Positions 11,081-20,640 of a DNA stretch of 64,000 nucleotides are shown piece by piece. Position numbers and translations under genes: made by a program. The notes beneath the pieces were generated by a model that worked only from the letters and a program-made list of their open reading frames with translations, did not search any database and was not told the origin of the DNA. Numbering within the stretch: position 1 is the stretch's first letter; each line of letters opens with the position of its first letter. The DNA comes from Actibacterium sp. 188UL27-1 (GTDB lineage: Bacteria; Pseudomonadota; Alphaproteobacteria; Rhodobacterales; Rhodobacteraceae), in assembly GCF_016901225.1 (NCBI RefSeq), contig NZ_JAFEUL010000007.1:153428-217427 (forward strand), written 5' to 3'.

Positions 11081-11155
11081 TGGATGATGCTCCTTGAGAT
11101 GGTTGTCGCGCGGTCTTAGCGCGTTGCCTCTAAGATAGAAAACAATTTCGTCTCT

Positions 11156-12403
11156 TCAATCCGATATAATAGAAGTGAACGGATCTTCTGCCCCGTGGCG
11201 CAGGGTCAAGCACCAATCAGAGCCCTCATCGGGCAGCGGTGCAGCGATGAGATCATCACCATCCCAGATGGCGGGCAGAGCGATGCGGCTGGATCGGGGC
11301 AGCGGCCCGGGATGGTCCAGCAGACGCAAACCGGCCTCCCCAAGCGGCGCAATCCAGGTCGCTTCAGTGGCGGGGCCAGTGATGCGCCAGCGGGTATCCC
11401 AGACCTGTTGGCTCGCGGGGACGCGAAGCGTTTCAACGGCGCTAAATTCCCGCGTAACGCGAAAATACCGTTGATTTGCAGTGGCCAAGCACCCTTGCAG
11501 CGTTTGGGTCCGCCCCTCCGCCAAGGCCTGCATCACCGCTGTCAGCGCCCGGAACCGGGGGCGATAATCGGTCGAGGCGACCCAGCCAAGCGCATGAGCC
11601 ATGAGGCGGGCCTGCAACTCGAACGGAGCCACGGCCAAGGCTGTGCGATCGATCAGCAGGTCGCCGTGATCAAGGGTCATGGCCCGGCTCGCCAGATCTT
11701 GGGTCGCACATTCCAGCGCGTGACGGGCATCGGCCATATGGCCTGCAGTGCGCGCAAGTGTCTCGGTCGTCAACCCGAGGGGGGCGAGGGTTTGGAGCGC
11801 CTGGCGCGCCTTGATCCGGTCAAACCGGTCATCTTCATTCGAGGGGTCATCGTGCCAGCGGATGCCTTGATCCTTCAGGTAGCGGCGCAACGCCGCGCGT
11901 TTCCGGGTCAAAAGGGGGCGGATCCAGAGGAAGCCGTCATCGCGGCGCGTTTCAGCCATGGCAGCCAGGCCATCCACGCCCGACCCGCGCGCAAGCCGCA
12001 TGAGCACCGTTTCCGCCTGATCGTCCCGGGTGTGCCCCAGCGCAATGGCAGGCAATTCCAGATTCCTGGCCCAGGCCCCAAGCAATGACTGGCGGGCGCG
12101 TCGGGCGGCGTCCTGCAGGTTTCCGCTGTCCGGCCGGTTGGTCCAAGGCAATATTGTGTGACCGATGTCGAGTTCAGCGCATAATTGGGCAATGTAAGCC
12201 GCCTCTGCCGCCGAGCCCTCCCTTAGACCATGATCCACAGTGGCCGCGAACAGAATATTGCGGCGGGTCCGGCTCCAGTCCGCCAGCATGGCCAAAAGAG
12301 CGACCGAGTCCCCACCCCCCGATACGGCCACGCCTAGGGCCAAGGGCACCTGACCGTCAAACAAGCGGTCCAGAGTCTGGCCGAGATCCCGCGGCCCGGT
12401 CAT
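11156..12403 (-). CDS. tilS: tRNA(Ile)-lysidine synthetase
   Basis: A 415-residue N-type ATP pyrophosphatase with the PP-loop SGGGDS at residues 28-33. A further motif, GHTRDDQAETVLMRLARGSG, is characteristic of TilS. The enzyme attaches lysine to C34 of the AUA-reading tRNA(Ile) and is essential. It starts three bases after the cpoB stop, so it is translated from the Tol-Pal transcript, with ftsH behind it. Confidence 0.94.
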   Translation of the reverse strand: MTGPRDLGQTLDRLFDGQVPLALGVAVSGGGDSVALLAMLADWSRTRRNILFAATVDHGLREGSAAEAAYIAQLCAELDIGHTILPWTNRPDSGNLQDAARRARQSLLGAWARNLELPAIALGHTRDDQAETVLMRLARGSGVDGLAAMAETRRDDGFLWIRPLLTRKRAALRRYLKDQGIRWHDDPSNEDDRFDRIKARQALQTLAPLGLTTETLARTAGHMADARHALECATQDLASRAMTLDHGDLLIDRTALAVAPFELQARLMAHALGWVASTDYRPRFRALTAVMQALAEGRTQTLQGCLATANQRYFRVTREFSAVETLRVPASQQVWDTRWRITGPATEATWIAPLGEAGLRLLDHPGPLPRSSRIALPAIWDGDDLIAAPLPDEGSDWCLTLRHGAEDPFTSIISD

Positions 12404-12406
12404 GGG

Positions 12407-13258
12407 TTAGGAACAGCCAAGCGCCAAACGGTCGGCATCGGCGTCGAAAGCGACATCGGTGCCGGGAAAGCGGGTGGCGACTTCACCCAGGGTCACGCAA
12501 GCCTCGTCAACCTGGCCCAACTCTTCGAGCGTTGTTCCAAGTTTGTAAAGGGCGGAGGGTGCAAGTGCGCCGTCCGGGCTGCCCGAAAAGCTTTCCAGAT
12601 AGGCGCGGGCTGCCGGGGCCGTGTCCCCCAGTTCAGTCAAAGCTTCGCCACGGTAGAAATGGGCCTGCCCGGTCAGCGGTCCGCCCGGATAGGCCTGGGC
12701 AAAGGCCGCAAAGAGGTCTGCGGCGCTGCGAAAGCTACCCTGATCGAGCGCCTCCTTCGCCCGATCAAAGTCCAACTGTTCGCTCGCGGCCAGTTGGGGA
12801 CCGCCATTGTTTTGCCCCGGCTGAGGGGCGGGAGTGATCGCGGTCGGGGCCGCGCCAGCGCCGCCGCCCAGCGGTTCGGTCGCACCCAGTTTGCTGAGGT
12901 CACCGCCCGCCAGCTCGGTCAGGCGAAATTCCAGATCGCCGATCCGGTTGGTGCCATCGGCCACCACCCGGTCGATCCTTGACTGAAGCTCTTCGGTGCG
13001 GGCGGTCAGGCGTTGAAGCTGGCTTTCCATCGCGGTCAGCCGATCCAGGGCCGAGCCTGCGAGGGTTGGCACATTGGGGCTGCCGGTGGTTGATAGCTCA
13101 CGCTGGAGCTTTTGCATCTCGACCGACAGAACGGTCAGCTCCTGTTTGATGTCGGCCAGCGTCTGGGTGTCCTGCGCGGCAAGCGGCAGAGGCGCCAAAA
13201 GCGCCGCTGTCACAAGAAGGGCCCGGATCGAATGGGACAGGCGAGAGGCATTCAGCAT
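12407..13258 (-). CDS. cpoB: Tol-Pal system protein YbgF / cell division coordinator CpoB
   Basis: A 283-residue periplasmic protein. The N-terminal signal peptide ends in PLPLAAQDTQ. A coiled-coil region follows (about residues 35-115, with regular leucines and many charged residues), then a low-complexity proline/glycine/alanine linker, and a C-terminal TPR domain with FDRAKEALDQGSFRSAADLF and YKLGTTLEELGQVDEA repeats. CpoB coordinates outer-membrane constriction by Tol with peptidoglycan synthesis. It follows pal by 16 bases in the Tol operon and is followed closely by tilS. Confidence 0.92.
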   Translation of the reverse strand: MLNASRLSHSIRALLVTAALLAPLPLAAQDTQTLADIKQELTVLSVEMQKLQRELSTTGSPNVPTLAGSALDRLTAMESQLQRLTARTEELQSRIDRVVADGTNRIGDLEFRLTELAGGDLSKLGATEPLGGGAGAAPTAITPAPQPGQNNGGPQLAASEQLDFDRAKEALDQGSFRSAADLFAAFAQAYPGGPLTGQAHFYRGEALTELGDTAPAARAYLESFSGSPDGALAPSALYKLGTTLEELGQVDEACVTLGEVATRFPGTDVAFDADADRLALGCS

Positions 13259-13274
13259 GGGCGGACCCTTGGGA

Positions 13275-13784
13275 TTAGCTGCCAGTGGCGTTGTTGAGCA
13301 GTGTCACGGCGCGGCGGTTCTTGGCATAACATGCCTCTTCGGAGCAGATTTCAAGCGGGCGTTCCTTGCCATAGGTGACGGTCCGCAAACGGGTGCCTGC
13401 CACGCCCTGACTGATCAGGTATTCCTGCACGGCATTGGCACGGCGCGCACCAAGGGCAAGGTTATATTCCCGCGTACCCTGTTCGTCCGCATGGCCTTCG
13501 ACGATGGCCGAATAGGAGGTGTTGTTGTTCAGCCACTGGGCCTGCCCGGCCAGAACCTGCTTGGCCTCGTCACCCAGGGTGGATTGATCCACGGCGAACA
13601 GGACCCGGTCTCCGACGGTGGACTGGAAATACGCGGGTGACGCTGGATCGCCGCCGCCGCCATTCAAGCCTAGGGCGTTAGGGTCATTGGCCCCGGCACC
13701 CCCGCGCAGGCGGTCGGGATCAGTACAGGCGCCTGCGACAAGGACGGCAACCAAAAGAAGCGGAAGGCGAAGGGAGCGGATCAT
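13275..13784 (-). CDS. pal: Peptidoglycan-associated outer-membrane lipoprotein Pal
   Basis: A 169-residue lipoprotein. The signal peptide MIRSLRLPLLLVAVLVAGAC ends in a lipobox with Cys20. The C-terminal OmpA-like domain carries the peptidoglycan-binding segment EGHADEQGTREYNLALGARR. Pal anchors the outer membrane to peptidoglycan and is recycled by TolB/TolA. Start ATG at 13784 was chosen because it gives the lipoprotein signal; longer in-frame starts lack one. The 68-base gap from tolB probably holds a local ribosome-binding region only. Confidence 0.96.
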   Translation of the reverse strand: MIRSLRLPLLLVAVLVAGACTDPDRLRGGAGANDPNALGLNGGGGDPASPAYFQSTVGDRVLFAVDQSTLGDEAKQVLAGQAQWLNNNTSYSAIVEGHADEQGTREYNLALGARRANAVQEYLISQGVAGTRLRTVTYGKERPLEICSEEACYAKNRRAVTLLNNATGS

Positions 13785-13852
13785 TTCAGGTGTCCTGTTT
13801 TTATTTGTCTGATGCTCGTTAAACGGAAGTCTATCACGGTGATCTCGCCTTG

Positions 13853-15175
13853 TCAGGGCAGCAGGGGCGACCAGGCCGGATCTGAGGCCAGGGATGGCGT
13901 TGGAATTTTCTTGAGGTTTCTTCCGGTAATGTCGACCGAGTAAAGGGCTGGAGCCCCGCCCGCCCCCGATGTCTCCCGCGTGAACATGATTACGCGACCA
14001 TTGGGGGACCATGTGGGCCCCTCGTCCAGAAACGATGCCGTGAGCAGCACTTCCTCGGATCCGTCGGTGCGCATGACACCGATGTGGAACCGGCCCTGGT
14101 TCTGCTTGGTAAAGGCGATCAAATCGCCGCGGGGCGACCAGACCGGCGTGCCATAGCGACCTGCCCCGTTGGAGATCCGGCGCGGCTCTCCACCCGCGGC
14201 GGGCATGATGTAAAGCTGCGGCGCGCCCGAGCGGTCACTTTCGAACACGATCTGGTTGCCGTCGGGGGAAAAGCTGGGCGCGGTCTCAATCGAGGGCGCG
14301 TCGGTCAGGCGGCGCGGCGACCCACCACCAATATCCAGCGAATAAAGATCCGTATTGCCGCCTTGGCTGAGCGAAAACACCACCGTCCGGCCATTGGGCG
14401 CAAAACGCGGGGCAAAGGTCATGGTGCCAGGCTGATCAGCCAATACCCGGCGTTGCACGGTGCCCACGTCCAAAACGTAGATCTTGGGAAAGCCCGTTTC
14501 ATAGCTGGTATAAAGAACTTGGTTCCCTGTCGGCGAAAACCGAGGCGCCAGAACGATACTGTCGCTGCTGGTCAGATAGGCCACATTCGCCCCGTCTTGA
14601 TCCATCACCGCGAGGCGTTTCTGACGGGCATTCTTGGGACCGTCTTCAGACACAAAGACGACGCGGCTATCGAAATAACCGTCTTCGCCTGTGATCCGGC
14701 TATAGACTTGGTCGGCGACCTTGTGCGCGATGCGGCGCCATGCATCGGTGGACCCGCCCAATTGCAAACCATCCCCCAAAGTCGTTTCGGCAAAGACATC
14801 AAAGAGACGGAACTTGACGTTGACCCGCCCGCCGCTGCCGACATTGACGGATCCTGTTACGAGGCCCTGTGCATTGATCGCCTTCCAGTCCGCATACTGG
14901 ACCGGGCTGTCAAAGCTGGTGATGTTGCTGATGAACGCTTCTTGCGGGATCTGCCGGAACAAACCCGTGCCCACCAAATCATCCACAACCACCTGCGCCA
15001 ATTGCTGCGCCAGTTGCTGCGCTTCGGCATTTTCGGCGACAAAAGTTGGGACCGCGATAGGCAGCGGCTCGATCACGCCTTCGGTGATGTCGATCCGCAA
15101 AGGACCGTCTTGGGCGAGTGCCGGAGCAATGGGTAGTGCCAGCAGGGCGGCCAGGAACAGGCGGGCTATCGTCAT
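13853..15175 (-). CDS. tolB: Tol-Pal system beta-propeller protein TolB
   Basis: A 440-residue periplasmic protein with a signal peptide ending [13 protein letters not shown], an N-terminal alpha/beta domain and a C-terminal six-bladed propeller with repeated [20 protein letters not shown] blades. TolB shuttles between Pal and TolA. The start ATG at 15175 overlaps the stop of the upstream TolA-like gene (ATGA), implying translational coupling. An earlier in-frame ATG at 15223 would destroy the signal peptide. Confidence 0.96.
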   Translation of the reverse strand: MTIARLFLAALLALPIAPALAQDGPLRIDITEGVIEPLPIAVPTFVAENAEAQQLAQQLAQVVVDDLVGTGLFRQIPQEAFISNITSFDSPVQYADWKAINAQGLVTGSVNVGSGGRVNVKFRLFDVFAETTLGDGLQLGGSTDAWRRIAHKVADQVYSRITGEDGYFDSRVVFVSEDGPKNARQKRLAVMDQDGANVAYLTSSDSIVLAPRFSPTGNQVLYTSYETGFPKIYVLDVGTVQRRVLADQPGTMTFAPRFAPNGRTVVFSLSQGGNTDLYSLDIGGGSPRRLTDAPSIETAPSFSPDGNQIVFESDRSGAPQLYIMPAAGGEPRRISNGAGRYGTPVWSPRGDLIAFTKQNQGRFHIGVMRTDGSEEVLLTASFLDEGPTWSPNGRVIMFTRETSGAGGAPALYSVDITGRNLKKIPTPSLASDPAWSPLLP

Positions 15176-15741
15176 TTGATCCGCATCCTTTCGGGATTGA
15201 ATACCATTTCTATGTCGCGCCACTGGGCGTACTTGTCTTTGGGAAGATCGAAACCGCGCAAACCACAGCGGATAATTGCCCGGCGGGCTGCATTGAATGC
15301 CTGCGCAACGGCTTCCTGTGAGCCTTCGGAAGCGCTAATCAGGGTCACGGAGGCGGGATCGGGCTTTGCGTCGCGATCCAGGGTCAGCCCGATATTCAGG
15401 GATATGCCCTGCGCCTCTTTCGAGAGGCCACCGATGTTCCAGCAGCGCTGAATGCTGGTCCGGAAGGCGGCGATTTCATCGGCAGTCAGGGGCTCGGATT
15501 CGGGCATGTTGCTGGCAATCTGGGCTTGTTCATATCCACGCGGCGCTTTTGGTTGCGCTTTGCCGCGGGCGAAGGGCTGGGTAACGGGTCTGTTGCGTGG
15601 ACGCTCCTCGGGATGGCGCGACGTATTGGGCGCCGACACACTGGTTTGAACGTCGCCTGGTTTGTGGGTCTCTGCATTCGATTGCCCAGAGGTTGCGGTC
15701 AAAACCGCCAAGGCCAAGGTGCTGGTACGGATAGCTGTCAT
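15172..15741 (-). CDS. Secreted paralogue of the TolA C-terminal domain
   Basis: A 189-residue protein with a cleavable-looking signal peptide ([24 protein letters not shown]) and a basic, proline-rich linker of about 60 residues. The C-terminal domain of about 105 residues is clearly homologous to the end of the TolA encoded just upstream: both have SIQRCWN / [19 protein letters not shown] / [12 protein letters not shown] and IEMVFNPE near the end, with the same two-cysteine spacing. It lacks the TolA transmembrane anchor and long extended domain. It overlaps both neighbours by four bases, so it is an integral member of the operon. A free periplasmic TolA-III-like domain could bind TolB or other partners; the function is inferred. 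Confidence 0.8.
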   Translation of the reverse strand: MTAIRTSTLALAVLTATSGQSNAETHKPGDVQTSVSAPNTSRHPEERPRNRPVTQPFARGKAQPKAPRGYEQAQIASNMPESEPLTADEIAAFRTSIQRCWNIGGLSKEAQGISLNIGLTLDRDAKPDPASVTLISASEGSQEAVAQAFNAARRAIIRCGLRGFDLPKDKYAQWRDIEMVFNPERMRIK

Positions 15742-16946
15742 CGCAGGCGCATTCCTTCGGGGTTAAAGACCATCTCAATCTCACGCCACTGGCTGTATTT
15801 TTCGGCTGGCAGTGGGAAGCCGCTGGCGCCGCAGCGGATGATCGCACGGCGCGCGGCCTCGAACGCCTGTTTAGCGGCGGCACCTGATCCACCCGAAGCT
15901 TCGATCTGCCGGATCGAGCCTTGGACGATCTGACCATTTTGCTGCATCGACACGCCAACGACGACAGTTACACGCAGCGCCTCGGATGACAGCGAGCCGA
16001 CATTCCAGCAGCGCTGGACAGAAACGCGCAGGGCATCTTTTTCACCGCGGGACATGGGTGGGCCGGACGGGGCGGGGGCGGGAGCGTCAGTGTCAGCGCC
16101 GCCACCGGCCAGCGCCTCGTTCAGCGCGTCATTGATGGCATCCGACGGCGGCGTCTCGGGCTCTGCTTCCTGTGGCGCGGGCTCCTCGGCTGCAGGGGTT
16201 TCCCGAACCTCGGGCGTTTCCTCAACCGGCTGTGCGGCAGGTGTGGGTTCAGGCCGGTTTGGGCGCTGCGGTGGACGGCGCGACTGCGCAGGTGCCAGGG
16301 TCGAGATCTGGGTGCCGCCGGTTTCTTCCTCCGCCTCGGTCACGGTTTCGGTCGCTGCAGCTTCGGGCGCGGTTTCGGGCTCATCCTCAACAGGATCCGG
16401 GGCCTGCTCTGCGTCGTCCGAACGCGTGGCCTCCCGAACGATCTCATCGATTTCGGCCTCGGGCGAGGGTTCGGGGGCAGCTTCCGGTGCGATCCGCGGG
16501 ACCGAGCGCGGCGTTGGTGTGTCGCTATCACCGATCACCAGGGAGGCACCGGGGACCGTATCAGGTTGATCCGGGGCCTCGGGCGCATCGGGCGTCACCT
16601 CTGCCCGGGGGATCGGCTGAACTTCTGAAACATCGGGCGCATCATCAGGTGGCGGTGTTTCGGTGACATCCGGTGCCGCGGCCACGTCAGGTGCCGTCTC
16701 CGGTGCCGGGGCGGCCGGGCTTTCCGTCGCCTCCGGTGTATCGGGGGCCTGGGGCTGTTCCGAGATGGCGTCAGGCGGCGTCTCGACAGGCTGATTGGTC
16801 AGCGCTGCAAATTCCTGTCCGGTCATGACCGAAACATTGGTCGTGGTGACGGGTGGGGGCGGCGGCGCATCAAAAAAGCCCGCCAAAGCGGCCCATCCGA
16901 TCAACAACAGGTGACCGGCCCCGGAGATATAGGTGCCCGGTTGCAC
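15738..16946 (-). CDS. tolA: Cell envelope integrity protein TolA
   Basis: A 402-residue protein. One N-terminal membrane helix (residues about 6-24) is followed by a very long Pro/Glu/Ala-rich extended domain (about residues 50-290) and a folded C-terminal TolA/TonB-like domain with the RCWN...RAIIRCG cysteine pair. It spans the periplasm, linking the proton-driven TolQR motor to TolB/Pal. The extended region is acidic and proline-rich rather than the Lys/Ala helix of enterobacterial TolA, as is common in alphaproteobacteria. Downstream genes overlap or abut. Confidence 0.92.
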   Translation of the reverse strand: MQPGTYISGAGHLLLIGWAALAGFFDAPPPPPVTTTNVSVMTGQEFAALTNQPVETPPDAISEQPQAPDTPEATESPAAPAPETAPDVAAAPDVTETPPPDDAPDVSEVQPIPRAEVTPDAPEAPDQPDTVPGASLVIGDSDTPTPRSVPRIAPEAAPEPSPEAEIDEIVREATRSDDAEQAPDPVEDEPETAPEAAATETVTEAEEETGGTQISTLAPAQSRRPPQRPNRPEPTPAAQPVEETPEVRETPAAEEPAPQEAEPETPPSDAINDALNEALAGGGADTDAPAPAPSGPPMSRGEKDALRVSVQRCWNVGSLSSEALRVTVVVGVSMQQNGQIVQGSIRQIEASGGSGAAAKQAFEAARRAIIRCGASGFPLPAEKYSQWREIEMVFNPEGMRLR

Positions 16947-16952
16947 GGGGGG

Positions 16953-17423
16953 TTACCCGCCCTGCCCGTCAAGACGCGGCCCGCCTGTATCGGTGACAAG
17001 GCCGATATCGTTGAACCCACCTTGATTGAGCGCCCCCATGATGGTGGCAACCCGGCCATAGGGCACGCTTTCATCGGCGCGCAGGTAGACCTTGTTATCC
17101 GCGCGTTCCGCCGCGATGGCCCGCAGCTTGGGGATCAGATCGGCCTCATCCGTTTCAGTCGTCATGATGGCGACGGTGCCTTCGGCGGTCACCGTTATTG
17201 TCAGCGGCTCTTCCTGTTCGGTTGGCAGAGCCTGGGCGGCTGTTTTGGGCAGTTCGACCGGCACACCAACCGTCAACAGCGGGGCCGCGACCATGAAGAT
17301 GATCAATAAGACAAGCATGACGTCGACAAACGGCGTCACGTTGATTTCGGACATCGCGGCGGGGCGGGATTTGCGCCGCCCCCGCCGATTGCCGCCGGAT
17401 TTCTGAACCACTCCGCCGCCCAT
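16953..17423 (-). CDS. tolR: Biopolymer transport protein TolR
   Basis: A 156-residue ExbD/TolR protein with a cytoplasmic basic N-terminus, one membrane helix containing the essential aspartate (FVDVMLVLLIIFMVAAPLLT) and a periplasmic domain. It works with TolQ as a proton-driven motor. It starts three bases after tolQ and ends six bases before tolA. Confidence 0.95.
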   Translation of the reverse strand: MGGGVVQKSGGNRRGRRKSRPAAMSEINVTPFVDVMLVLLIIFMVAAPLLTVGVPVELPKTAAQALPTEQEEPLTITVTAEGTVAIMTTETDEADLIPKLRAIAAERADNKVYLRADESVPYGRVATIMGALNQGGFNDIGLVTDTGGPRLDGQGG

Positions 17424-17426
17424 GGC

Positions 17427-18122
17427 TTAACTGTCCAACTGGCGCGACAGGATCGTCGCAAATTCATCAGCAAAGCTTTCATAGCCGCCGATGATCCGAT
17501 CACTGTCGGCGCTGAGCTTGTTGTAAAAGACCACCGCGGGGATCGCCGCCAAAAGACCTAGCGCGGTGGCCAACAACGCCTCTGCGATACCGGGGGCGAC
17601 GACGGCCAGGTTGGTGTTCTGGGCAATGGCGATTTGCTCAAACGCGTGCTTGATGCCCCAGACTGTGCCAAACAAACCCACGAACGGCGCGGTGGAGCCG
17701 ACGGTTGCCAGGAAAGACAGCCCGCCATTAAGCGTTTCAGCCTGTTTGGCGATGGCCACATCCATCGACCGATCGATCCGGGCCGTGGCACCCGCGATCA
17801 ATCCGCCATCAGATTTGTGGCTGCGGCGCCATTCGGTCATGCCGGCGGCAAAGATCTTTTCGCTCTGACCGTTGGGATCTGCCCCGATCTTGTCAAACAA
17901 TTCGTCCAAGGGCTCGCCCGACCAGAAGGCACCGTCGAACCGGTTCGCCTCCCGCCGGGCGGCGCGGAACATGATGATTTTACCGATGATGATCGCCCAG
18001 GCCCAGAATGAGGCCACTGTCAGCATGATCATTACAACCTGGACCGTGAAGGTCGCGCGGATGAAAAGGGCCCACAAGGAGAAGTCAATCTCCTGCGCCG
18101 CAGCGAGGGTAGAGGTTTCCAT
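17427..18122 (-). CDS. tolQ: Tol-Pal motor subunit TolQ
   Basis: A MotA/TolQ/ExbB proton channel protein of 231 residues from the start at 18122 (METSTLAAAQEIDFSLW). It has three membrane helices: FTVQVVMIMLTVASFWAWAI near the N-terminus, and a pair around FVGLFGTVWGIKHAF and LLATALGLLAAIPAVVFY. An in-frame ATG at 18167 adds 15 polar residues with no family support. First of the tolQRA genes, following ybgC. Confidence 0.95.
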   Translation of the reverse strand: METSTLAAAQEIDFSLWALFIRATFTVQVVMIMLTVASFWAWAIIIGKIIMFRAARREANRFDGAFWSGEPLDELFDKIGADPNGQSEKIFAAGMTEWRRSHKSDGGLIAGATARIDRSMDVAIAKQAETLNGGLSFLATVGSTAPFVGLFGTVWGIKHAFEQIAIAQNTNLAVVAPGIAEALLATALGLLAAIPAVVFYNKLSADSDRIIGGYESFADEFATILSRQLDS

Positions 18123-18234
18123 AGCCTGCTCGTTACCTAGTGTGCGGGTGTTCTTTGCACCCTTCATTTAGGGGCTTTTACCCTGTTTCGCAGCAGAATG
18201 CCAACACGAAGGCGTCATTCCCCAAAGGCAGGTA

Positions 18235-18630
18235 TTATGGTGTGAGCAATGCGCGGATCTCTGCCGGAAGGCGGGTGGGTTTTCCAGCAAGGGTCATGAT
18301 AGCGATGTCGACCTTGGCGGTGAACAACGGCTGTTCGGCGCGCAGCACCCGCTGATCCATGGTAAAGCGCGCGCCTTTGACCTGAGACAGCTGCGTTTCA
18401 ACCGTCAACACGTCATCAAGGCGTGCAGGCGCTAGATACTCAGCCTCCACCCGGCGGACCACAAAAACGATGCCGTGGTCGTCTTTCATGGCATTCTGGT
18501 CCATCCCGATGGCCCGCACCCAGTCCGATCGGCCCCGTTCGATGAATTTCAGATAATTGGCGTAATAGACGATGCCACCCATATCGGTGTCTTCGTAGTA
18601 GACGCGCAAGGTGTGGGTGTAGGTGGCCAT
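18235..18630 (-). CDS. ybgC: Tol-Pal system-associated acyl-CoA thioesterase YbgC
   Basis: A 131-residue hotdog-fold thioesterase with the catalytic 4-hydroxybenzoyl-CoA-thioesterase-type signature YYEDTDMGGIVYYANYLKFI (residues 11-30). YbgC hydrolyses acyl-CoA or acyl-ACP and is a standard first gene of the tol-pal operon. Its promoter would have to lie within the remains of the adjacent phosphotransferase pseudogene, since its start is only a few bases beyond that gene's decayed end. Confidence 0.93.
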   Translation of the reverse strand: MATYTHTLRVYYEDTDMGGIVYYANYLKFIERGRSDWVRAIGMDQNAMKDDHGIVFVVRRVEAEYLAPARLDDVLTVETQLSQVKGARFTMDQRVLRAEQPLFTAKVDIAIMTLAGKPTRLPAEIRALLTP

Positions 18631-18644
18631 GCGCGTACCCTAAC

Positions 18645-19442
18645 CGCTGGCAAAGCGGGGTCCAGCGTGATCGGTAAGGACCTGTTCGATGGCCGGTATG
18701 TGGTGGCGGCGAGCGTGGGATTTGTGTCGATATAGTAATCAAGCGCGATGACAGCGGTCGAGAGCGCCCATCCCCTGCCCGGGTTCCAGGTATGATCATC
18801 GACCGTAAGGGCGGCGCGGAAGGTCGGGCGCGTAGCAGTCGACAGATACCACCAGCCGGTGAGCAAGTCACAAGCCGGGTCGCCCCCGCCCATCAATCCG
18901 AAATCCATGCTGCCATCAGAGGGCCACGGCGGGACAGAAGGTTGCCCCCATTCAGATCGCTACGGAGCCATACCGGTGCGCCGGTCCAGGGCGGGGTCGA
19001 CAAAGCGGCCTCCCACGCTCGCGTCAACGCCGCGCTGTTAAAGATACCACGCAACCCATGAATTGCTTTGCGGGCCAGATCATCGCGCTGGATCAACGGC
19101 ACACCGCAATGGTGGTTCGCGGAGCCGCTCCGTGGCGCATCCGCGATATCTACCTTGTGCAAGGCGGTGATCAACCGGCCCAAGATGGTGGCCGCCTGGC
19201 TGGGGTCGGCGATGACCTCCATCACCGCAGGTTCCCCGTCGAGGCAGCCAATCATATTTCTTTTCAACCAGACGGGCCGACCCAAGTCGGCGCGGTACGC
19301 GCACAGACAACTCCGGTCCCAGCCAGTAGATCATAGTGTCCGTCCCGGCAGAGCATACCGGGGTTAACGGCAATTGCGCGTCGCGCGGAAATTGATCGCA
19401 GATCAAATACTGATCGATATCAAAGCTGTCCGCATGCATCAT
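18645..19442 (-). pseudogene. Decayed aminoglycoside phosphotransferase (APH)-family gene
   Basis: Three minus-strand frames together give one APH-like protein. The first (from 19442) starts MMHADSFDIDQYLI and has EKKYDWLP. The second resumes at GCLDGEPA and includes a brake-loop-like RSDLNGGNLL, corresponding to the family's H-G-D-x4-N catalytic loop. The third carries DFGLMGGGDPACDLL, the metal-binding DFG region. The first junction removes roughly the segment expected between EKxYxWLP and WLxGE, so it is an internal deletion plus frameshift. The second is a frameshift just before DFG, where frame two hits a stop. The catalytic His is also replaced by Arg-Ser. No intact product is possible. 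Confidence 0.75.
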
Positions 19443-19568
19443 ATGCCCCTGAGACGGCGGCGAGATGTCAGGTTTGACAGCAGTGATCGGCTATAGGTCG
19501 AACATCTGTCGTCAGATCCCGCTGTGAAGGGTAGAACGACCTAAGAACACGCAAGACAGGGACAGTTC

Positions 19569-20210
19569 ATGACCGATATAGCACTTTATCTGCCGGGCAT
19601 CCTTTTGGCCTATAGCGCCTTTATGCTCGGGATCTCAAGCCCGGGCCCCAACGTGCTGGCCGTGATGGGCACGTCGATGGCCATGGGTCGGAAATCCGGT
19701 ATCGCGCTGGCATTGGGGGTGGCTGTGGGATCCTTCACCTGGGCGGTCCTGACGGCGGCCGGACTGTCCGCGTTGCTGGCCAGTTACGCAGTGGCGCTGA
19801 CGGCCATCAAGATCGCCGGGGGCCTGTATCTGCTGTGGTTGGCATACAAGGCCTTTCGGGCGGCAGCATCGGCCCATGGTATTGAGGCAACGACGCTGGC
19901 CGGTGGTGCGCGCTCTTCCTTCGGCTACGCGCTGCGGGGTTACACAATCCAAATGACCAATCCCAAGGCCGCCTTATCCTGGATCGCCATCATCTCCCTG
20001 GGGCTGCAACCGGACGCCCCGCTTTGGGTGGCCGTGACCATCGTGTTGGGCACCTTCGCTTTATCGATCCTGTTCCACGTTCTTTATGCGGTCGCGTTCT
20101 CGACCCCGATCATGGTGCGGATCTATGGCGGGGCTCGACGCTATATCCAGATCACCCTGGGCGCATTCTTTGCCTTTGCCGGTTTTAAACTACTCACCAG
20201 CCGCGCCTGA
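19569..20210 (+). CDS. LysE/RhtB family amino-acid exporter
   Basis: A 213-residue inner-membrane protein with six hydrophobic segments and the family N-terminus SSPGPNVLAVMGTSMAMGRKSG. The GGLYLLWLAYKAFR and NPKAALSWIAIISL segments are also typical. LysE/RhtB proteins export amino acids such as lysine, homoserine or threonine by proton antiport; the substrate is not predictable. The RidA gene begins seven bases downstream, so the two are probably co-transcribed. Confidence 0.9.
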   Translation: MTDIALYLPGILLAYSAFMLGISSPGPNVLAVMGTSMAMGRKSGIALALGVAVGSFTWAVLTAAGLSALLASYAVALTAIKIAGGLYLLWLAYKAFRAAASAHGIEATTLAGGARSSFGYALRGYTIQMTNPKAALSWIAIISLGLQPDAPLWVAVTIVLGTFALSILFHVLYAVAFSTPIMVRIYGGARRYIQITLGAFFAFAGFKLLTSRA

Positions 20211-20216
20211 CTTCAA

Positions 20217-20636
20217 ATGGTAACCGGCTTCGCCTCTCCCGATGTCTGGCAATCCCAAGGCCGCGGGCTTCAAATGGGTGTCGTGCAGCCTGCGGGGCAG
20301 ATGGTCCATCTGACGGGTCAGGTCGCGTGGGATGCACAGGAGCGCATTGTTGGCACCGGTGATATCGCTGCGCAGACGCAGCGGTGTTTCGCAAATATCG
20401 AGGCGCTGTTGCAGCAGGTCGGAGGTCAGTTAGCCGATATCGTGTCGTTGACCACCTATTTCACCGACCGCGATCAGCTCCCCATCATCCAGGCCATCCG
20501 GCTGCGCATGTTTGGGCAAACTCAGGGCCCCGCCTCCACCTCCGTCATGGTAGCGGGGCTGGGGCATCTCGATTTTCTGGTGGAACTGACGCCCGTTGCG
20601 GTCATCCCCGACACACGCTTTCGCATGCCGGGGTAA
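20217..20636 (+). CDS. RidA/YjgF/Rid family protein
   Basis: A 139-residue protein with the Rid fold signature: VHLTGQVAWDAQERIVGTGDIAAQTQRCFANIEALLQQVGG and a C-terminal LGHLDFLVELTPVAVIP. Canonical RidA has an active-site Arg in an IEVxxxA context; here that strand reads DFLVELTPVAV without it, so this may be one of the Rid1-7 relatives without imine deaminase activity. Next to an amino-acid exporter, a role in clearing reactive enamines is possible but unproven. It ends five bases from the convergent helicase gene. Confidence 0.85.
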   Translation: MVTGFASPDVWQSQGRGLQMGVVQPAGQMVHLTGQVAWDAQERIVGTGDIAAQTQRCFANIEALLQQVGGQLADIVSLTTYFTDRDQLPIIQAIRLRMFGQTQGPASTSVMVAGLGHLDFLVELTPVAVIPDTRFRMPG

Positions 20637-20640
20637 CGGA

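Noticed and set aside
19392..19406. FNR-box-like TTGAT...ATCAA
   Set aside because: The spacer is five bases instead of four and it lies inside the pseudogene reading frame, away from any start.
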